From positions 1 to 64,000 of the forward strand of contig JASANG010000696.1 of assembly GCA_030248215.1 (NCBI GenBank): a stretch of DNA of 64,000 nucleotides, given 5' to 3'. The notes below the pieces were generated by a model. It had not been told where the DNA came from and searched no databases. It saw nothing but the letters and a program-made list of their open reading frames with translations. The DNA is from Enoplolaimus lenunculus (lineage: Eukaryota; Nematoda; Enoplea; Enoplida; Thoracostomopsidae). A program made the position numbers and the translations under genes. Shown piece after piece: positions 59,201 through 64,000 of the stretch; positions within the stretch are counted from its first letter, which is position 1; every line of letters starts with the position of its first letter.

Positions 59201-60529
59201 TAACATGGGCAAAACTTCAAACAGGGGTCGTGTAGACTGTATAGTACCAACAATGCATATACGTGTTGGTGATATGATATCTTGTTCAAATATTTGTTTT
59301 CATTAGCTATGATCCGGTATTCATGAAGGCTGTGGGAATACGCTGTGTAGCTTGTGTATGTGCAGAGTGTTTAATGTTAAGACACGTACATGCTCGTGGA
59401 CATCTGGTTCCGGTTCCGGTAAATTTTTACCGGAATTAAAGTTCCGGCATTAAAATTTGGTTGATGGAAGTTCAGATATTTTAATAAAAATGACAATAAA
59501 AATTAAATAGATTACATTAGTATAGTACGTATGCAAACCTTGACAATCGCCGAAAATAAACCGTCGAAGGTAGATTTAGTTTCGTTGGATTAGGAAAACG
59601 TAAATTACAGCAGATAAAGTGAATACCTATCTTTAACTAGGGTTATTTCATTAATAATATTGCAAAAAAGAAATTAAATGTGAATGGTGGCATCTGTCAG
59701 TTTAGTAATGCCGGTATCTAAAAATCTTACTAGTAAAGGAGATCTATTTTACAGAACACCTGACGTAGTGCCTCTACAGAAATTTAGGTGCACATAATAC
59801 AGTGATACTGACTATTACGTTTTTGATATGTTTGTAGTTTGCACAAATGTCAACGTTGCATGAGATGAGCCAAGATGGTGTAAATTGTAATTAAAGAAAT
59901 AAAATAATATACCGTCCATGCCTTATTGTTTGTTTTAGGTATTTGACATTGTTAAAGTCATGGTTATATTTAAAAGTAAGTTTTTGATCGGTTTAAAATT
60001 TTACTGATGCTGATGGTTACTGTCTTATCATATGTCATTTTTTTATAATATGGTTTGCATATAACAAGATTACATTGCAATTCCTGTTCCGTTCGGAATT
60101 CCTCCAAAAACCGATTTCTGGTCCTGTTCCGGCATTATAGAACGCAGGAAGCGGAATTTTTTTCAGGGTTGTGTCAAATTATATAACCATTAAAAGTTTT
60201 GCAGTTGCTGAATTATTATAGTTCAAATTCAAAAAGTATGCCTTTCATCTTGTTTAGTTTTGTTAATAAGTTGTTAGATTAAAATAGTTGATAATGGTTT
60301 TGCAAGATTTATGAAAACTAAGAAGGAAGCGCGTATTATTTATTCGATGTTTAAAATTATTTTAAATTCCGGTTCCTGTTACGGCAAAAATCAATTCCTG
60401 TTCTTGTTTTTGTGTATGAAAAATGTAGTTCTTGTTGAAACCCTGATATATGAATGTACTGTAGGGTGTGGCCGCTACTTAAGATTAATTTGACTTATGT
60501 TGAAAAAGCAGAACTAGTCAAGTTAAGAA

Positions 60530-60918
60530 ATACACTTTCCGGTTTCGGTTCCGGTAAATTTTTACCGGAATTAATAATTCCGGTATTAAAATATGGTCAG
60601 TGGAAATTTAGATATTTTACTTTAAAATGACGATAAAAATAAAATAATTTCATTAGTATATATAGTATACAAACCTTGACAATCGCCGAAAATTAACCAT
60701 CGAAGGTAGGTTTCGCTTCAGTGGATTATGAAGCTCTAAAATACAGCAGATAAAGTGAATACTTATATTCAACTATGGTTATTTCATCATGAATATATAT
60801 TGCAAGAAAGAAAATTAAAATAAATTTTTCAGTGGTTTGTATTTTTCATTTTCCGGTTCCGTTTCCGGTATTTTTTCAAATTCCGGTTCCGGTAAATTGT
60901 AATTCCGGTTTCATCCTG
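60530..60918. mobile_element. hAT-like MITE, TTCCGGTTCCGG family
   Basis: Its body matches 62371-62756 (ACCGGAATTAATAATTCCGG start, AATTCCGGTTCCGGTAAATT end). The left terminus is degraded and the right ends ...TTTCATCCTG. Confidence 0.65.
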
Positions 60919-60994
60919 GCTGGAATACAATTACGTTTGTAAATTCAGATTAACTGTGCAAATTTTGATAAAGCGGCTCGTAGTTTGTTTTCGA

Positions 60995-61004
60995 TGGAAA
61001 CAGG
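60995..61004 (+). CDS. Unidentified plus-strand gene, putative first coding exon
   Basis: ATGGAAACAG|GTGAGT gives MET plus one base, and the phase fits the two-base start of the next exon. It is tiny, so the support is only the donor and the phase. Confidence 0.4.
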
Positions 61005-61149
61005 TGAGTCAAAACTTTTCGTTGTACTGTTTAGCTGGCAGTATTTTAGTGTTCTTCATTTTTCTACTTGTTTGTTATCATATTGATTATATATAATACG
61101 TATATACAATTATCGTGTGATGTGTCGTTTCGTTTTGCTGAGTAAGTTT

Positions 61150-61575
61150 AGTGATGTGCCGATAACAAAATTTTTTACCGATGCCGACACCTTTGCCGAT
61201 TCTTGTTTACAAAATTTGCCAAACCAATGCGGATACCGGTGCCGGCCGATTTCCAGGATTAATACACGATGCTTAAAGAATTGATAGGATTAGTACATTT
61301 CATCTTTATAAACGCGAAAACTTAAACCCAACAACCATCAACGGTTATAACTTTATGAGAATGCTTCATTATAATTAATTTTTTCAAATACAAACACAGG
61401 AGACATAACAATTTCCTGATCAGACTCACTGGCATACGCCAAGAATTGAAATAGATGGTATACATTCAACTCAGTGCTAAGTGCAACAAGTTTCGGCAAA
61501 TAATCCGCAGTTTTGTTCTGATTCGAGTCGATACTTACCGAAAGTGCCGATATTACGGTCCCGATTACTCAGTAC
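61150..61575. mobile_element. GTGCCGAT-type small element
   Basis: GTGATGTGCCGATAACA at the left and CCGATATTACGGTCCCGATTAC at the right bracket it. Related CGGCATCGG-type ends occur at 28775-28865 and 54500-54560. Termini are not exact. It lies in the first intron of the plus-strand gene. Confidence 0.45.
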
Positions 61576-61708
61576 ATCCTTAGCTTAAGTTTAGCTGAAT
61601 CAATGAAATTTACATTTTATGTGCTACAGACTATACTTAAGTGGTTGGAAATTTCTAATATTTAATTTAATTTGATATATTTCTACTGTCTGTTGTGTTA
61701 AATTTTAG

Positions 61709-61806
61709 TGCACTGCCATAATATGTTTTTATATCATTTCCTGACTGAATGCGGATTGCAACTGGAAGACTCTTGGCATGGCATTGCAGTAAGACCTGCG
61801 CGAATT
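61709..61806 (+). CDS. Unidentified plus-strand gene, exon 2
   Basis: The exon has 32 codons between acceptor TAAATTTTAG and donor ATT|GTAAGT, encoding HCHNMFLYHFLTECG... and ending in GIAVRPARI. It reads like a conserved folded domain, but I do not recognise the family. Confidence 0.65.
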
Positions 61807-61969
61807 GTAAGTAAAAGCCTGTGATATGTTTTGTAATTTCTAGGTCAATGTTTTATGAATTGTTCGGGATCCTTTATGCATCTTGTCTAGAATCACCCTT
61901 TCCTTAGTGAATATCTATATATCCATCCATTTTAAACAGTATCAGATTAGATTGATTTTGCGTATCATT

Positions 61970-62133
61970 AAGGGTTGCGGGTTGCGCTATACTTGTACGA
62001 CGCCGTTTGTCACCGTCCGTCACCAGTACTGCGCGATACGTCCCCATACGTTATCGTACACTGCACAGTGACGGGCGGTGCCGTACGGATAACGAACGGC
62101 GCCGGACGTCATCCAAAGTATAGTGTCGCCCTT
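61970..62133. mobile_element. GC-rich hairpin MITE
   Basis: AAGGGTTGCGGGTTGCGCTATACTT is answered by an inverted AAGTATAGTGTCGCCCTT. CCGTCCGTCAC and GTGACGGGCGG also pair, so most of the element folds back on itself. It lies in intron 2 of the plus-strand gene, 16 bp before the exon 3 acceptor. Confidence 0.75.
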
Positions 62134-62149
62134 AGGATCGTGTTTACAG

Positions 62150-62314
62150 AGACAAAGTGTAGCAAGATTGAACGAATCGCAACCGTCGTGCTCATTCGAT
62201 TATTGGTTACCAAGTCAGAATCATATCAAAGGTCGTGTTCTGGTCATGGCTTGGCAATCTCATCTGCAAGCAGCAACTGCAGATTGCGTAGAAATCGTTG
62301 AATTAGCTGTGCAA
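62150..62314 (+). CDS. Unidentified plus-strand gene, exon 3
   Basis: The exon has 55 codons from acceptor GTTTACAG to donor CAA|GTAAGA, phase 0 at both sides. The peptide starts RQSVARLNESQ and ends in a helix-like ATADCVEIVELAVQ. Confidence 0.7.
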
Positions 62315-62370
62315 GTAAGACTTGTGATATTTCATAGTGTCTCAAACGGGACACTGAATTATATTGTAAT

Positions 62371-62756
62371 CAGGGTGCAACCGGAATTCCGGTTCCGGTT
62401 CCGGCATTTTTTCACCTTCCGGTTCCGGTAAATTTTTACCGGATTTAAAAATTCCGGTATTATAATTTGGCCGTTTTCTTAACTTTGCTAATTTAATAAG
62501 AATCTCTTTTGAAAGCCACTTGTACTCCGAATATAAGCCATTGATGGTGGATTTCACTTCAGTCTATGATGAAAATCTAAAATACAACAAATAAAATAAA
62601 TACCTATGTTCGACTAAGGTTATTTCACAAATAATAGAGCAAAAAATAAGATTAAAATGACATTTTTGGTGATATGCATTTTTCACTTTCCGGTTCCGGT
62701 TCCGGTAAAATTTTCAAATTCCGGTTCCGGTAAATTGTAATTCCGGTTGCACCCTG
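62371..62756. mobile_element. hAT-like MITE with perfect 8-bp target duplication
   Basis: Begins CAGGGTGCAACCGGAATTCC and ends GGAATT-type GTAATTCCGGTTGCACCCTG, flanked by ATTGTAAT on both sides. It is the best-preserved member of the TTCCGGTTCCGG family and lies in an intron of the plus-strand gene. Confidence 0.92.
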
Positions 62757-63561
62757 ATTGTAATCAAGATTTTGTATCAGAACCGGTTTTGAATCAGAAT
62801 TATAATTAAGATCTGAATTCCGTTCGGAGTTGCATACTTGTGTTTATCATCATCGGTAGCTTCGTTTTGACAAATACCATGCAGACGAAATGAGATACGC
62901 CGTTTGATATTAATATTAATGATTCGCTGGAGTTTCGATGGCGGGAAAATGAAAATCATTTTTAGTCATTCTTTACAATAGCATATATTTAGACAGCCTT
63001 CAGACATATCTGATAATTTTTGATTTTGCTAATGGATATGCAACTGTTCCATAATATATAATGAAAAATTATGTAATTGCAAAAATTTACAGTTTCATGC
63101 GTATGCAATTATTTTGATTTGTTTTATGCTTTGAGGAATTAATAAAAAACATTACCATGGAAATGGTAAAACTGAGAAAGACATATTCGTTACGGTTTGG
63201 GCGATTGCCACATAAATTTGGCTATTCGGGTGTGTCGCATGATCGAGTTAGGGATTTGGGTAAAAGGTGTGTTATTTGTTACGATTTAATAAAAGGCGTG
63301 TTATTTGTTAGGACCAATTAGGTTTTCCTTCTGATAGCTTAGAAATTTTATGTTCCTTAAGCCCTTTTGCAGCTACCAGTTCTCGCTGCAAAAACTTGCA
63401 GTCGCAAGTTGCAGCTGCAAATTCTTTCGACTAAAAACTTGCACCATTAAATTGCACCTACGAGGTCTCGCTGCAAAAACGATGTACGTATGAACGGGGC
63501 TTAATTGTGTTTTGTCTTAGGAATTGAAAATGTTAATATTCATGAATCACTGTGTTTGCAG

Positions 63562-63637
63562 TATGTGTCATCGGCGGATCCAAGATTTGTTTTGGGGAAA
63601 TTGGCCTTCAATATGACACCATTTAGATTTAACAACT
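63562..63637 (+). CDS. Possible exon 4 of the plus-strand gene
   Basis: After acceptor TGTGTTTGCAG the frame reads YVSSADPRFVLGKLAFNM... in the phase left by exon 3. No GT donor giving the phase needed by the next exon was found, so it is tentative. Confidence 0.3.
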
Positions 63638-63739
63638 AAACATTCGGTTTGTGGAAACAGTTTTTATAGAAATATTTACAGTTCCCATGTTTTGTGTAAA
63701 AACTACTTTTACGTACATTTTGTTTTGATTTATGTTTAG

Positions 63740-63857
63740 TACTTCGAGTTATGCCTCAAATTCGAATTTCAATGTGACAGATGCATCAGTGGCGTACACC
63801 AAGTTAACGCTGCCAAATTCTCCAGTATCTTTAGTCGATTTGTTGCACGCATTACAG
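63740..63857 (+). CDS. Unidentified plus-strand gene, later exon
   Basis: The exon has 39 codons between acceptor TTATGTTTAG and donor CAG|GTAATG (TSSYASNSNF... ending SLVDLLHALQ). The one-base start means at least one exon between 62314 and 63740 is unaccounted for. The gene continues beyond the window. Confidence 0.6.
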
Positions 63858-64000
63858 GTAATGGTTAACTGTTTATTTCTGTTGATCAGTATGGTATAGA
63901 TAGACATATGCTCAATATCTTATACCTAAAACCACATTCTAAACCGTGTGTATCAACTATCACCAGTTAACACAGCTAATATAGGCTTTCAAACTGGCGA

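Larger units (their letters stand above)
55345..60994. other. Repeat-rich spacer between divergent genes
   Basis: No gene is supported. Contents include a GGATCC-rich repeat (56445-56870), tRNA-like SINE heads (57195-57270 and 59130-59200), and hAT-like pieces ending near 58113, at 58975-59030, 59400-59700 and 60530-60918. The shared promoter zone of the RS-rich gene would be just right of 55344. Confidence 0.55.

Noticed and set aside
63156-63310. Plus frame starting MEMVKLRKTYS
   Set aside because: It runs through a local direct repeat (AAAAGG.GTGTTATTTGTTA) and has no acceptor that fits the neighbouring exons.

Overview
The window looks like animal nuclear DNA, probably from an invertebrate. 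It is AT-rich, its genes are split by GT-AG introns, it encodes a huge RS/proline-rich nuclear-type protein, and it is full of tRNA-like SINEs, hAT-like MITEs and a Polinton fragment. I cannot name the species. All exon models below come from reading splice sites and codon phase by eye.

Region 1 (1-1001) is the edge of a Polinton/Maverick-type element. It carries a packaging-ATPase gene with a zinc-finger-like N-terminus. The rest of that element is outside the window or beyond the next insertion.

Region 2 (1002-33968) reads as one giant DNA element of about 33 kb. It has identical 44-bp terminal inverted repeats (TIRs), flanking TA dinucleotides, and arrays of palindromic about 31-bp repeats just inside both ends. 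Between the ends I can follow one large minus-strand gene (about 30.09 kb down to 4.29 kb) with at least 16 exons. Exons A-F (385 codons), G-I, and K-P (1,484 codons plus stop) each join in consistent codon phase. The big exon at 6924-9737 encodes a DDE-transposase-like catalytic core (D..., DGGP.E, NDVER). Small 3' exons add a Cys-rich segment and an acidic tail with three copies of a ~43-residue repeat. The element also holds younger insertions (MITEs, SINEs, a 226-bp foldback), an eroded duplication (about 17.6-19.3 kb) and a nearly G-free low-complexity tract (23.88-24.43 kb). Those last two may be assembly problems. This autonomous-looking giant transposon is the main candidate for something undescribed.

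Region 3 (33.97-37.9 kb) has an intronless gluconokinase gene that starts 13 bp outside the right TIR, followed by MITE-rich spacer.

Region 4 (37,994-55,344, minus strand) is one host gene of 11 exons whose phases all agree. It encodes a predicted 3,081-residue, mostly disordered protein with RGG, proline-rich, RS, acidic and poly-Q segments, as in RNA-processing scaffolds. I cannot name it.

Region 5 (55.4-64 kb) is mainly repeats: three hAT-like elements with readable ends, tRNA-like SINEs and a GC-rich hairpin element. The first exons of an unidentified plus-strand gene begin at 60,995 and run off the window.
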